Assembly (NCBI GenBank): GCA_966250335.1
Contig: CBINGZ010000023.1
Location: 20,159 to 84,158, forward strand
From: OLB7 sp966250335
GTDB lineage: Bacteria; Bacteroidota; Ignavibacteria; OLB7
DNA: 64,000 nucleotides
Direction: 5' to 3'
A program made the translations under genes and the position numbers. Shown here piece by piece: positions 26,043-34,340 of this stretch (its first letter is position 1; every line of letters begins with the position of its first letter). Under the pieces are notes generated by a model. The model was not told where the DNA came from and did not search any database. It was given only the letters and a program-made list of their open reading frames with translations.

Positions 26043-28241
26043 ATGATCGATATGCCGAACCTGAACGATACGGCTCATGCCGAAACGATAGATCTGGCGA
26101 TTGAGGGGATGACCTGCGCGAGCTGCGTGGCACGCGTGGAGAAGGCTCTGAAAAAAGTCGAAGGGGTGAGAGAGGTCAACGTGAATCTGGCAACGGGACG
26201 CGCGCGTGTGACCGCCTCGAACCAGGTGACCGTCGACGCGCTGCGCGACAGAGTGGATCGCGCCGGGTACGCCGCGACCCTCGTCGAGACCGCAGCTCCT
26301 CCGGACCGTGAGGCGGAGCTGCGGGCGTCGCGTCGCCGTTTCCTTGTCGCCGCCCCGCTGGCCGCGATCGTCATGCTCCTCTCGATGGTCCCGATGGCCC
26401 TGCACGGCTGGAGGATGTGGGCGATGGAACACGCGGGAGAGATCAACCTGCTCCTCCTTGCCTGCACCACCGTCGTGATGGTCGGGCCCGGCCGCGGCTT
26501 CTTCACGATCGCCCTGCGCAACGCCCGGCATCTGACGGCCGATATGAACACGCTGGTCGCGGTGGGGACGGGGGCCGCCTATCTCTACAGCGCCGTCGTC
26601 ACCCTTGTTCCCGACATGCTTCCCGGCGTATCGGCCCACGAGGTATACTACGACTCGGCCGCCGTCGTGATCGCCCTGGTCCTCCTCGGCAGGTGGCTGG
26701 AGGCGCGCGCCCGGTCGGAGACGTCGAGCGCGCTGGCGGGGCTGGCCCGTCTGGTGCCGGCGCAGGCCCATCGTGTTTCGCCGGAGGATCGTACCCGGAT
26801 CGTCGACGTCGATCCGGAGAAGATCGCGGCGGGAGATTTGTTGATGGTGCGTCCCGGCGAGAACGTGCCGGTCGACGGTGTGATCGTCGAGGGAGGCTCG
26901 ACGCTGAACGAGTCGATCATGACGGGGGAATCGATTCCGGTGGAACGCTCGACCGGGGATGAGGTGATCGGCGGGACGTCGAACATCACCGGCGCGTTCG
27001 TCATGCGGGCGACCGGAGTCGGAGAGAAGACGCTGCTGGCCGGGATCATCCGGATCGTCCAGGAGGCGCAGGGCTCCAAGGCGCCGATCCAGCGGATCGC
27101 CGACCGCACGGCCGCGGTGTTCGTGCCGGTTGTGGTGGCGATCGCGCTCGCGACCTTCGCGGGATGGCTGCTGGTCGGTGGGACACTGGAGATCGGGATC
27201 ATCAACGCGGTCGCCGTGCTGGTGATCGCCTGTCCCTGCGCGATGGGACTTGCTGTCCCCACCGCCGTGATCGTGGGAACGGGAAACGGCGCGGCGCGAG
27301 GTATTCTGATCCGGAACGCCGAGGCGCTCGAACGGGCGGGGGAGAGCCGGACCATCGTCTTCGACAAGACCGGCACGCTCACCGAGGGGAATCTCCAGGT
27401 CGTCGATACCGCCGTGTTCGACGGGGTCGACGAACGCGAGCTGCTGCGGCTGACGGCCTCGGTGGAGCGATACTCCGAGCACCCGATCGCCGTCGGCATC
27501 GTGCGCCATGCCGAGGATCGCGGCATCCCTCTTGCTCCCGTTTCCGATTTCACCTCCACCGCCGGCGTCGGCGTCAGAGGAAAGGTGGAGGGGAAGGAGG
27601 TACGGGTGGAACGACCCGACGTCTCGGCGGCGACGCTCTACAGGGCGCCGGCGGGAGCCGGCTCGGTTCATGTGGCGGTGGAGGGGGTGCTCGCCGGAGC
27701 GATCGCCGTGGCCGATACGATACGCGGGTCGGCGGCCGCGACGGTGGCGCGGTTGAAGGGGATGGGGTTCGAGGTCGTGATGCTCACCGGCGACGCGCGC
27801 GCGACGGCCGAGGGGGTGGCCGCTCGTCTGGAGATCGACCGGGTGATCCCCGAGGTGCGGCCCGACGAGAAGGGGACGGCGATCCGGGCGCTTCAGGGGG
27901 AGGGACGGCGGGTCGTCATGGTCGGCGACGGCGTGAACGACGCCCCGGCGCTCGCCCTTGCCGACGTGAGCGTCGCGATGGCGACCGGTTCCGATATAGC
28001 GATGTCGGTGGCCGATATTACGCTGCTCGGAGGGGATATCGCCAGGGTTCCGGAGGCGATCGAGCTTTCACGAAGGACGATGAGGATCATCCGTCAGAAC
28101 CTCTTCTGGGCGTTCGTCTACAACGTGATCGGCATCCCGCTGGCCGCGTTCGGACTCCTCGACCCGATGATCGCCGGGGGGGCGATGGCCCTCAGTTCCG
28201 TCAGTGTGGTGACCAATTCGCTCAGATTGCGGGGGAGATAG
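26043..28241 (+). CDS. copA: Copper-exporting P1B-type ATPase
   Basis: This membrane pump uses ATP to remove Cu(I) from the cytoplasm. The 732-residue protein has a single N-terminal heavy-metal-associated domain with GMTCASC (Cys25, Cys28). Eight predicted membrane helices include the transport CPC motif (Cys397-Pro-Cys399). The phosphorylated Asp441 lies in DKTGT, the HP motif in SEHPIAVGI, and the hinge GDGVNDAPAL follows. The final helices carry the YN and MALSSxSV patterns typical of the Cu(I) subgroup. A -7-like TATACTTG lies at 25985-25992. No copper chaperone or regulator gene is adjacent. An in-frame Met three codons in is an alternative start. Confidence 0.95.
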   Translation: MIDMPNLNDTAHAETIDLAIEGMTCASCVARVEKALKKVEGVREVNVNLATGRARVTASNQVTVDALRDRVDRAGYAATLVETAAPPDREAELRASRRRFLVAAPLAAIVMLLSMVPMALHGWRMWAMEHAGEINLLLLACTTVVMVGPGRGFFTIALRNARHLTADMNTLVAVGTGAAYLYSAVVTLVPDMLPGVSAHEVYYDSAAVVIALVLLGRWLEARARSETSSALAGLARLVPAQAHRVSPEDRTRIVDVDPEKIAAGDLLMVRPGENVPVDGVIVEGGSTLNESIMTGESIPVERSTGDEVIGGTSNITGAFVMRATGVGEKTLLAGIIRIVQEAQGSKAPIQRIADRTAAVFVPVVVAIALATFAGWLLVGGTLEIGIINAVAVLVIACPCAMGLAVPTAVIVGTGNGAARGILIRNAEALERAGESRTIVFDKTGTLTEGNLQVVDTAVFDGVDERELLRLTASVERYSEHPIAVGIVRHAEDRGIPLAPVSDFTSTAGVGVRGKVEGKEVRVERPDVSAATLYRAPAGAGSVHVAVEGVLAGAIAVADTIRGSAAATVARLKGMGFEVVMLTGDARATAEGVAARLEIDRVIPEVRPDEKGTAIRALQGEGRRVVMVGDGVNDAPALALADVSVAMATGSDIAMSVADITLLGGDIARVPEAIELSRRTMRIIRQNLFWAFVYNVIGIPLAAFGLLDPMIAGGAMALSSVSVVTNSLRLRGR

Positions 28242-28247
28242 AAGAGC

Positions 28248-29420
28248 ATGACCTCGAGAATTCAATCGTATTGTGATCGGACTCTCCGCCTGGTGGCGGG
28301 TGTCATGTCGGGGACGTCGCTCGACGGGATCGACGTCGCCTTCGTCGAGATCTCGGGCGCGGGGATCGGGCTGACCATGTCGCTCCGTTCGTTCAGCGCC
28401 GTTCCGTTCGATGAGGAGATGCGGGGACGGCTCCTGACCGCCTCGGTCGGCGACATCTCGCTTCGCGAGGCGTTCGAACTCGATGCCGATCTGGGCGCCC
28501 TCTATGCCGACACGATTGCGGCGGCGGCGGAGCGGGGGGGGATCGACCTTGCGACGCTGGACGCCGTGGGGCTTCACGGTCAGACCGTCTATCATGCTCC
28601 CGGCCGCAGGCCGAACGGCGTCACCGTCCAGCTCGGCTCCGCGGCCCTGGTTGCCCGGCGGCTTGGGACGATCGTCGTGAACGATTTCCGGTCGGCAGAT
28701 GTGGCGGCGGGGGGGCAGGGGGCGCCTCTGGTTCCGTACTGCGACTACCTGCTGCTTCGTCGTCCCGATGCCGCCCGGGTCGCTCTCAATATCGGCGGCA
28801 TGGCGAACATCACCTGGCTTCCGCGCGACGCCGATCCGGCGGCGCTCGTCGCGTTCGACACCGGTCCCGGCAACGTGCTGATCGATGCGGCGATGCGTGA
28901 ACTGCACGGCCGCGACTACGATGCGGGGGGGCTTCATGCGTCGCAGGGGAGTCCCGATCCGATACTTCTCGGCGAGCTTCTTTCCGATCCCTACTACAGG
29001 CTTCCTCCCCCCAAATCGACCGGACGCGAGCGGTTCGGCGAGGAGACCGGGAGGGTGATCGCCCGGCGCGGTCTGGATGCCGGTCTCTTCCCGGACGACA
29101 TCATTGCGACCCTCACCTCACTGACCGCCGCGACGATCGCCTCCGGAATCCGCGACCATGCGGCCGGCGCCGAGGCCGTCGATGAAGTGATCGTGGGAGG
29201 GGGAGGGGCGCACAACATGGCGATGATGAGGATGCTCGGCGAGGAGCTTCCCGGCAGCGCGATCATCGCCGCCGACGATGTGGGGATTCCCTCGGACGGC
29301 AAGGAGGCGATCTGCTTCGCGATCCTTGCGAACGAGGCGCTCAACGAAGTCCCCGCAAACGTGCCGAGCGTGACGGGGGCGGCGCGACCGGTCGTCTGCG
29401 GAGCGATCCGGGTTCCGTAG
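28248..29420 (+). CDS. anmK: Anhydro-N-acetylmuramic acid kinase
   Basis: AnmK phosphorylates and opens 1,6-anhydro-MurNAc from recycled peptidoglycan to give MurNAc-6-phosphate. The 390-residue protein opens with the ATPase-fold phosphate loop VAGVMSGTSLDGIDVA. It has the GLHGQTVYH segment, DFRSADVAAGGQGAPLVPYCD, LNIGGMANITWLP and DTGPGN, all characteristic of the family, and EVIVGGGGAHN late on. It begins six bases after the copA stop, so the two are probably co-transcribed. It fits the other wall-recycling and wall-remodelling genes in the window. No MurQ etherase gene is seen here. Confidence 0.95.
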   Translation: MTSRIQSYCDRTLRLVAGVMSGTSLDGIDVAFVEISGAGIGLTMSLRSFSAVPFDEEMRGRLLTASVGDISLREAFELDADLGALYADTIAAAAERGGIDLATLDAVGLHGQTVYHAPGRRPNGVTVQLGSAALVARRLGTIVVNDFRSADVAAGGQGAPLVPYCDYLLLRRPDAARVALNIGGMANITWLPRDADPAALVAFDTGPGNVLIDAAMRELHGRDYDAGGLHASQGSPDPILLGELLSDPYYRLPPPKSTGRERFGEETGRVIARRGLDAGLFPDDIIATLTSLTAATIASGIRDHAAGAEAVDEVIVGGGGAHNMAMMRMLGEELPGSAIIAADDVGIPSDGKEAICFAILANEALNEVPANVPSVTGAARPVVCGAIRVP

Positions 29421-29507
29421 CGCTCGTATCGCACTGCGCTGTTCCTGTCGTTTTCCGATCCTTTTCACCGGCGTTGCCGCGGCCCTCTTCGAACCTACCG
29501 AGCCCTC

Positions 29508-30149
29508 ATGTTCGATTTCCTTCTCCGTCTCGATCGGTCTCTCTTCCATTTCCTCAATCACGATCTGGCGAACGGTCTGTTCGACGTCGTGATGCCGGTG
29601 ATCACGGAGGTAAAGTTCTTCTATCTCCCGTACCTGCTTCTCTTCGCGCTGCTGATATGGAAGGGGAGGCCGTCGGGACCGTGGTGCGTTCTGGCGCTGG
29701 TGCTGGCGGTGGCGATGGTCGATCCCTTCTGCAGCCGGATCGTGAAGGAGGAAGTGGCCCGTCTCCGTCCCTGCTGGGAGCTGGCCGACGTCAGGCTGCT
29801 GATACCGTGCGGGGCGGGGAAGTCGTTTCCCTCCTCGCACGCGGCGAACAACGCGGCGGCGGCGCTCATCATCGGGTTCTACTTCAGAAGGTTCGCTGCG
29901 CTCGCCTGGGGCATTGCGGCCGCCGTGGCGTTCTCGCGGATCTACGTGGGGGTACATTATCCCGGTGATGTGCTCGGGGGAGCGATCATCGGCGCCCTGA
30001 TCGCCGCGGCCGTTCTCTGGGGAGTGGAATCGATCCGTCGTCTCCTCCGCGCGCGCTCCCGTTCCCGAATCTCACCGGTCGAGCCGGATCACGATACATC
30101 GGATCGTGTCGCGATACCCGAACCCGGGCGACCCGATATCGGGGGGTAG
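29508..30149 (+). CDS. PAP2-family membrane phosphatase
   Basis: The 213-residue protein has five or six predicted membrane helices and the three PAP2 motifs: KEEVARLRP (K-x6-RP), PSSHA (PSGH-type) and SRIYVGVHYPGD (SR-x5-H-x3-D). Such enzymes remove phosphate from phosphatidic acid, lipid A or undecaprenyl diphosphate on the outer face of the membrane. The exact substrate is not readable. Undecaprenyl-diphosphate recycling (BacA-independent) or lipid phosphatase activity are the main options. A basic Arg/Ser-rich cytoplasmic tail follows residue 180. It lies 87 bp after anmK on the same strand. Confidence 0.88.
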   Translation: MFDFLLRLDRSLFHFLNHDLANGLFDVVMPVITEVKFFYLPYLLLFALLIWKGRPSGPWCVLALVLAVAMVDPFCSRIVKEEVARLRPCWELADVRLLIPCGAGKSFPSSHAANNAAAALIIGFYFRRFAALAWGIAAAVAFSRIYVGVHYPGDVLGGAIIGALIAAAVLWGVESIRRLLRARSRSRISPVEPDHDTSDRVAIPEPGRPDIGG

Positions 30150-30196
30150 AGATGGTGGGGGATGCGTCAATCCTTTCGGGACGGGAAGAAAACGAA

Positions 30197-30236
30197 TGAG
30201 CCGGTTTCAGTTCTTAAGAACGTGAACACCGGCTCA
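30197..30236 (-). terminator. Intrinsic terminator after the desaturase gene
   Basis: A 9-bp stem (30197-30205 with 30228-30236) carries an inner self-complementary TTCTTAAGAA. On the minus strand it is followed by the T-rich TTCGTTTTCTTCCC. It lies about 76 bp beyond the desaturase stop and between convergent genes. Confidence 0.65.
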
Positions 30237-30311
30237 GCCTTCCATACTTATCTTGTCCCGATACAGGTCTGCATCCCCCTTCGCGGAAGATGCAGACTGC
30301 CCGGCCTGCGA

Positions 30312-31370
30312 TCATCCCATCTCGCCCGCGACATGGGGATTGTTGCTCTCCTCGATCACGTGCTCGGCGTAATGCTTGACGCGCTCGGCCGTCTCGGCGA
30401 CTCCCTCGCGGACATGCTCGGCCTTGAGCGCCAGATCGTGGCGCATCTGCTCGGCGCGACGGATCATCTCCTTGCGCGTGACGGCCAGGGAGACCTGCGA
30501 CTGCTTGTTGGCGGCGGCCTCATCGTAGATCTTCTGCGGCGGCGCCTTCAGGTCCCAGACCACGCCGACCCACGACAGGGCGGTAAGGATGTAATGCGAT
30601 ATGTCGATCTCCCACCAGTAGAACCCCTGACGCTCCGAGGCCAGGTAGCGATGGTGGTTGTTGTGCCACCCCTCTCCGAGCGTGATGATCGCCACGAACC
30701 AGTTGTTCCTGCTTCCGTCGGTGGTGTTGAACCGGCGGCTTCCGGCCAGATGGGCGATCGAGTTCACGGTGAAGGTGCCGTGGTAGAGGATGCAGGTGCT
30801 GACGAAGAAACCCCAGACCATCATCTGTTCGCCGTTCGTCCCCAGACCGGGAGCGCTGCTCTCCAGCCACGCGCCGACTCCGTAGAGGAGCGCTATCGCG
30901 GCGAGCAGGACCAGGCCGTGAAGCTTCTCCAGCCAGCGAAGCTCCGGGAACTTCAGCAGGTCGGGGACCAGCTTCGGATCGACCTCCTTGAACTTCTTGG
31001 AGAGAATCCAGCCGATGTGCGACCACCAGATCGTCCCGGTGATCGGGGAGTGGATATCTTCGTCCGTGTCGGAATGGCGATGATGAAGACGATGGTGTGC
31101 CGACCACCAGAGAGGACCGTTCTGCCCGGCCGAGGTCGCCAGAAGCGCCAGCATGAACTGGAAGACGCGGGACGTCTTGAAACTGCGGTGGGAGAAGTAC
31201 CTGTGGTATCCCGCCGTCAGCCCGAACATCCGTATCACATACATGAAGATGCAGACGGCGACGGCGATCGGACTGACTCCGACCCATATCGGAAGGATAC
31301 ACGCAAGGTGTACCAGAACGAACCACGAGTTCTGAATAGTGTCCGAGACACTTAGTCTTGTTGTCGACAT
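30312..31370 (-). CDS. Acyl-lipid/acyl-CoA delta-9-type fatty-acid desaturase
   Basis: This is a predicted di-iron membrane enzyme that puts a double bond into saturated acyl chains. The start MSTTRLSVSD at 31370 fits the family; the frame remains open to 31454 without similarity. Three His boxes are intact: HRYFSH (56-61), HHRLHH (92-97) and EGWHNNHH. Four hydrophobic segments flank them. The C-terminal ~60 residues form an extra amphipathic helical tail rich in Ala, Glu, Lys, Arg and His (MRHDLALKAEHVREGVAE-like) that is not part of the usual desaturase core. An upstream dyad with 5-bp arms (31414-31418 and 31423-31427) may be an operator. Confidence 0.92.
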   Translation of the reverse strand: MSTTRLSVSDTIQNSWFVLVHLACILPIWVGVSPIAVAVCIFMYVIRMFGLTAGYHRYFSHRSFKTSRVFQFMLALLATSAGQNGPLWWSAHHRLHHRHSDTDEDIHSPITGTIWWSHIGWILSKKFKEVDPKLVPDLLKFPELRWLEKLHGLVLLAAIALLYGVGAWLESSAPGLGTNGEQMMVWGFFVSTCILYHGTFTVNSIAHLAGSRRFNTTDGSRNNWFVAIITLGEGWHNNHHRYLASERQGFYWWEIDISHYILTALSWVGVVWDLKAPPQKIYDEAAANKQSQVSLAVTRKEMIRRAEQMRHDLALKAEHVREGVAETAERVKHYAEHVIEESNNPHVAGEMG

Positions 31371-31577
31371 TCGCGTTATTGGAGTTCCGGCAGACGTGAG
31401 AATAAGGGTTGAAGCGCAAATATGCGCTATTTGCAGCAGATAGACTAACCTCATTCTCCCATGGGGCGTTCCGTATCACCTTGTCACGATTCGATCGCGC
31501 CGGCGATGGAAGGAATGATGCGTTGAGGGTTGCCCCCTCGGCAGGTTACATCTATGAGGATATGATCCGGAGGCCCG

Positions 31578-32705
31578 TCAGCCGTGGCGACCTCCCCGCG
31601 CGTCGATCGGCAGGCGGTCGACGGCCGATTCCCCATCCATGACGATGTAGCGTTCCCCCAGATTGGCGACGACACAGGCATGATTCGGAACGATACGAAG
31701 CCGCTCCCCGATCGCCAGCGAGTTTCCCCCCCGGCGCACGAACCCATGTTCCTCGGAGAGCCGTTCCACGGTGAGCGCCTCCTCATCGCCGCCCCCCGCC
31801 CGGACCGCCGTGCCGTATCCGCGAAGGCCGGTTCCGCCGTGCGCCCCCAGGTCGGAGCTGAGAGTCTTGGAACCCGCGTCCACGATATAGTAGTCGTGGT
31901 TCATACTGACGATCGTCGTCAGCACGGAGAGGGCGACGTCGTCCGGATCGGAGGCCCCGAGCCCGATCTGCGTGCGGTCGCGGAAAACGTAGTTACCGGG
32001 CCGGATCTCCGTCGCCGGGCCGATCGGACCGGCCGTCAGCAGTGTCGGCGTGGAGCCGACCGATATCGCGGGGTCCTCCATCCTCAGCCCGTCGCGCACC
32101 CGGCGGAGGATCTCCCCCTCCCGCGCGGCGATCTCCCGGATCTCCTCCGGTCCCGCCGCTCCGTACGCGTTGCCGGCGTGCGAGAGGAGCCCGGTGAACC
32201 TCACCACGTTCGACCCGGCGGCGCGGCGCGCCAGCACCGGAAGATGGGGATCATCCTCCCGCAGGCCGCATCGATGCAGGCCGACATCGATCTTCATCAT
32301 GACCTGAAGTCCCCCGCCGAACCCCCTGGCGGCCGATTCGAGGGCGCTCAGCCCCGTGTCGGAATCGAAGATACAGACAAGCTCCACATGCCGTTCCAGC
32401 GCCGCATGCATCAGCTTCCCGATCGTCCGGGGATCGATGAGGGGATAGGCGACGGTGATCGCCGTCGTCCCCGTCTCCAGCATCACGAACGCCTCGTGGA
32501 CCGTCGCTGCCGTCAGCCCGACCGCGCCGGCGTTCAACTGCATGCGGGCGATCCCCGTGCTCTTGTGGGTCTTGACGTGCGGACGGACCTCGACCCCGGC
32601 GGCGTTCGCCGCTTTCTGCATCGACGCGATATTCCGTTCCAGCCGCGCGGCGTCGAGGAGGAGGGCCGGGGTGGGTGTATCGTAGAGTGATGTGCCGGGG
32701 CTCAT
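31578..32705 (-). CDS. D-threonine aldolase/D-serine dehydratase-like PLP enzyme
   Basis: This fold-III PLP enzyme of the DSD1/D-threonine aldolase group would act on D-amino acids such as D-Ser or D-Thr. The start at 32705 (MSPGTSLYDT) begins the domain directly. RPHVKTHK carries the PLP lysine (Lys45), and LLSHAGNAYG and SVGSTPTLL are phosphate-binding region motifs. VPNHACVVAN near the C-terminus holds the His-x-Cys pair that binds the metal ion. The 375-residue length is normal. The gene follows the GWxTD-protein gene by 17 bp and is probably co-transcribed. Aldolase and dehydratase activities cannot be separated by inspection. Confidence 0.85.
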   Translation of the reverse strand: MSPGTSLYDTPTPALLLDAARLERNIASMQKAANAAGVEVRPHVKTHKSTGIARMQLNAGAVGLTAATVHEAFVMLETGTTAITVAYPLIDPRTIGKLMHAALERHVELVCIFDSDTGLSALESAARGFGGGLQVMMKIDVGLHRCGLREDDPHLPVLARRAAGSNVVRFTGLLSHAGNAYGAAGPEEIREIAAREGEILRRVRDGLRMEDPAISVGSTPTLLTAGPIGPATEIRPGNYVFRDRTQIGLGASDPDDVALSVLTTIVSMNHDYYIVDAGSKTLSSDLGAHGGTGLRGYGTAVRAGGGDEEALTVERLSEEHGFVRRGGNSLAIGERLRIVPNHACVVANLGERYIVMDGESAVDRLPIDARGGRHG

Positions 32706-32722
32706 GGGATGGGGGGAGAGCT

Positions 32723-34003
32723 TCAACTTCCTGGATAACGATATTTCTCGCCGAGCGGGATCTGGGTCACCAGCCTGAAATCTCCGAACCCGCTGTCGTC
32801 CACGAAGGTCAGCCGCAGGCTTCGGTTGTAGTAGTGCCATGTCTCCACCGTGCGGCCGTCCCGTCTGAAGGAGTCGGTCGAGATGTTGTCCGGCTGACCG
32901 TAGATGACGTAGACGCGCCCCTTGTCGGTAAGCCAGCCCGCCGCGTAGCTCCGGTAGTTGGTGTTGGCGTAGTCGATCCGCCTGTAGTATTCCACCATCG
33001 CCTCGTTGGCGGCCGTGCCGGGGGTCGGGTCGAGTCGCTCCCAGTACGATGCGAATTTCTTCCGGCGCTCGGAGTAGTTCTCCACGCTCGTGATGTCGTC
33101 GATATCGCTCTGCGCCGCGACATATCTGAGCTCGATAATCTTCTCCTCCAGCTCTCCCTCGGCGATCGGCATGCCGTCGGCGGCCTCGGAGAACCGGACT
33201 CCCCGTTCGGTCGTCGCCGCCGCCGCCCCGCCGGAATCCCCTGCCGTGAACCTCAGCTCCAGCGTGTAGACTCCGCGTGCGGGTCCGGTGCCGGGGAGCC
33301 TGACCCACTGCTGCGATCTGCCGGCCGGGATCCGCTTCCGGAAGGAGGGACCGGAGAGGGTATCCCCGCGTGCCGAACGATATCTGCTGGTGATCGTGAA
33401 CTCCTCGGCGGTGGTGCCGTTGTACGCCTCGAAGAAGAGGAAGTACCCCTCCTGCATCTGTGACACGTTGTCGGTGAACATCGGCGTCAGAACGAATCCT
33501 GTTCCTTCCTCCCGGATCTTCGCGACCAGCATCGGCCCGCTCACCACAAGGGAGCCGGGCTCGGCCGTCACGGTCCGTACGTCGCGCTTCTGCGTCCCGA
33601 CCAGATTCGATTTCGTGTCGAGAAGTTCCAGCGATGCGGAGTAGCTCCCCGGCGGCACGGTCACTCGCTGCTGAAGGAAATCGAACGTCGGCGTCCGTCC
33701 GACGCTGACATCGTACGATGCCGTCTGGACGGTCCGGGTGAAGGTGGAGTCGTAGCGGAGACGGGAGTTCCCCTCGATCCTGAGCCGCGCGTGGTACTTG
33801 GCGGTATATCTGCCGTCGATCCGTTCGAAGGTGAGGGCCGCATAGGGGATCGCCACGTAGACGTCGAGGAGCGCGGAGTCGATGCCGGCGGCCGCGAACG
33901 GGACGACATCGACGAAGAGCCTGTCCCGCTCTCCGGACTGCGCCGAGGCGCCCGTGACAAGGGCGACAAGAAGAATCAGTGCGATACGAAGGGACTTCAT
34001 CAT
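32723..34003 (-). CDS. Exported GWxTD-domain protein
   Basis: The 426-residue product starts with a signal peptide (LRIALILLVALVTGASAQ). Two adjacent Met codons (34003 and 34000) are possible starts. About 250 residues of beta-rich sequence, probably Ig-like or similar extracytoplasmic folds, come first. The C-terminal GWxTD domain then carries the signature AAGWLTDKGRVYVIYGQPD, and its last strands describe a WHYYNRSLRLTFVDDSGFG motif. GWxTD proteins are common in FCB bacteria and Acidobacteria and have no firmly established function. It is separated from the upstream PepSY lipoprotein gene by a hairpin and is followed closely by the PLP enzyme gene. Confidence 0.85.
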   Translation of the reverse strand: MMKSLRIALILLVALVTGASAQSGERDRLFVDVVPFAAAGIDSALLDVYVAIPYAALTFERIDGRYTAKYHARLRIEGNSRLRYDSTFTRTVQTASYDVSVGRTPTFDFLQQRVTVPPGSYSASLELLDTKSNLVGTQKRDVRTVTAEPGSLVVSGPMLVAKIREEGTGFVLTPMFTDNVSQMQEGYFLFFEAYNGTTAEEFTITSRYRSARGDTLSGPSFRKRIPAGRSQQWVRLPGTGPARGVYTLELRFTAGDSGGAAAATTERGVRFSEAADGMPIAEGELEEKIIELRYVAAQSDIDDITSVENYSERRKKFASYWERLDPTPGTAANEAMVEYYRRIDYANTNYRSYAAGWLTDKGRVYVIYGQPDNISTDSFRRDGRTVETWHYYNRSLRLTFVDDSGFGDFRLVTQIPLGEKYRYPGS

Positions 34004-34340
34004 ACTATAAGGATCGGAACCGGCCGGAATCCGCCGGTACGGGGGCGGGGGAGCATCCCTCCGCATTCTCGACGAACAGGAGAGGCCGCCCGTGTTTCCC
34101 GACCTGCCCGCCCGCATGGCTGCCGGGCATAAAATACACATCAGGGGGAGGGGGAGGAAAGGGGAGATATGGCTGCCGCATGAAATGGAGAAGCCGTCGA
34201 GGATAATCCTCGACGGCCTCTTCGCCCGCCTTGGTTGATGGAATGGGTGACGGAACCGACTCAGCCTGATCGTTCTATCACCGGGACCATTGTTCATCGA
34301 TCGAGCATCTGCCCATCGGAGCGTTCCCGGGTTCTCATGT
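34004..34340 (-). other. 337-bp intergenic region between the GWxTD and PepSY genes
   Basis: No gene is seen. Apart from the hairpin at 34193-34217 the region holds the presumed promoter of the GWxTD/PLP-enzyme pair, but I cannot identify a clear -33/-7 pair. Confidence 0.5.
34193..34217 (-). terminator. Hairpin downstream of the PepSY lipoprotein gene
   Basis: A perfect 10-bp stem (34193-34202 with 34208-34217) has an ATAAT loop and lies about 125 bp beyond the PepSY lipoprotein stop. There is no clear T-run on the minus strand, so it may be a terminator, an attenuator or an mRNA-stabilising structure. Confidence 0.45.
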
